This document shows positions 63,641-64,000 of a stretch of 64,000 bases of DNA, piece after piece. The notes beneath the pieces were generated by a model. The model was given only the letters and a program-made list of their open reading frames with translations. It was not told the origin of the DNA and did no database searches. This stretch comes from Carboxylicivirga litoralis. Its GTDB lineage: Bacteria; Bacteroidota; Bacteroidia; Bacteroidales; Marinilabiliaceae. The first letter of the stretch is position 1, and each line of letters starts with the position of its first letter. The translations under genes and the position numbers were made by a program. The stretch is from contig NZ_JAFMVC010000001.1 of NCBI RefSeq assembly GCF_025499605.1, positions 248,001 to 312,000 on the forward strand. Direction: 5' to 3'.

Positions 63641-64000
63641 CTAAAGGTTTAGAATTGTAATAGAAACCCGCTCTCCATCAATATGATATTCAAGCGGCTG
63701 AACTAGTTTCATAATATTTAGTAATTCACTCAATGATTCAGACTTAACCGTAAACGTAAAACGTTTCTGTGCCAATAGCTCACTATTATTTAGCTCTATA
63801 GCAACACCATACCATTTATCCAGCTTCTCAATCACCTCAGTAAGAGGTGTATTATCAAACTTCAACACATTATCTTTCCAGCAGATAATATTGTTAATAT
63901 TACCTTCAATTATTTGCAGACTATTTCTGTAGCCATTGGCCAAAGCCACCTGACCAGGTAGTATTCCCACCTTTTTCCCATTCAACAAAGACACATCAAC
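63641..64000 (-). CDS. FecR-family anti-sigma factor, C-terminal part, cut by window edge
   Basis: Frame open from the window edge (base 64000) to a stop at 63641, about 119 residues; the N-terminus is outside. The visible end is the periplasmic FecR (VSLLNGKKVGILPGQVALANG, IICWKDNVLKFDNTPLTEVIEKLDKWYGVAIELNN) and DUF4974-type region (FTFTVKSESLSELLNIMKLV). It would regulate an ECF sigma factor encoded further right, in response to the STN-containing SusC beside it. A GTG at 63994 is not the real start. Confidence 0.9.
   Translation of the reverse strand, partial: VDVSLLNGKKVGILPGQVALANGYRNSLQIIEGNINNIICWKDNVLKFDNTPLTEVIEKLDKWYGVAIELNNSELLAQKRFTFTVKSESLSELLNIMKLVQPLEYHIDGERVSITILNL

Noticed and set aside
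1-64000. tRNA, rRNA or intact insertion sequence
   Set aside because: I looked for cloverleaf-like blocks, rRNA-like stretches and transposase genes and saw none that stand up.

Overview
The window reads as a chromosomal segment of a Bacteroidota bacterium, most like a marine or anaerobic Bacteroidales/Marinilabiliales polysaccharide degrader. Support comes from two SusC/SusD pairs with FecR-type anti-sigma factors and one ECF sigma factor, many SPII lipoproteins, a type IX secretion (T9SS) C-terminal sorting domain, a PorE-like T9SS protein, a GLPGLI protein, a Bacteroidota HU-like protein, and TAnnTTTG-type -7 boxes. The glycyl radical enzyme implies anaerobic metabolism. Genus and species are inference and cannot be fixed from the window.

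Layout: 0-2.6 kb holds a truncated leucine-rich-repeat/Roc GTPase gene that runs off the left edge, then a repeat-containing spacer. 2.6-5.8 kb is a histidine-degradation pair (hutI, fused ftcD). 6-12 kb has a T9SS-exported SprB-repeat protein, a small membrane protein and a GH20 hexosaminidase lipoprotein. 12-20.6 kb is a minus-strand unit running from the ECF sigma factor through FecR, SusC and SusD to a thioredoxin-like lipoprotein, with hairpins between cistrons. 20.8-24 kb is a three-gene unit: a secreted cupin, a DUF4242/degenerate-cyclase/AraC fusion regulator and a BBE-type FAD oxidase. 24-32 kb has an M64 peptidase, an unusual RNase H protein, a DUF4382 lipoprotein, a frameshifted esterase-TPR gene and a sulfatase/beta-propeller hydrolase pair.

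32-41 kb is regulatory and envelope genes: an NAD(P)-binding protein, an AraC regulator, a TPR histidine kinase, an acyltransferase, an ankyrin lipoprotein and a membrane-bound AraC-TolB/TPR regulator. 41-46 kb is the most unusual stretch. It contains two diverged copies of a nested-palindrome repeat, a GC-rich hairpin, the HU-like gene with two tandem homologous hairpins whose arms covary, a decayed tyrosine recombinase, and two AT-rich genes with cassette-like surroundings. 46-50.3 kb carries a glycyl radical enzyme (probably trans-4-hydroxyproline dehydratase) and its radical-SAM activase. 50.4-57.9 kb carries an MltF-like lytic transglycosylase, PorE, a small export protein, a DUF4838 lipoprotein and a bile-acid-symporter-family protein. 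58-64 kb is a second SusD/SusC pair with the end of a FecR gene at the right edge.

Working together: hutI and ftcD take imidazolonepropionate to glutamate and a one-carbon folate. The glycyl radical enzyme pair would feed hydroxyproline into proline metabolism. The SusCD systems, GH20, sulfatase, propeller hydrolase and DUF4838 protein point to uptake and hydrolysis of amino-sugar or sulfated glycans. PorE and the sorting-domain protein show that T9SS is in use.
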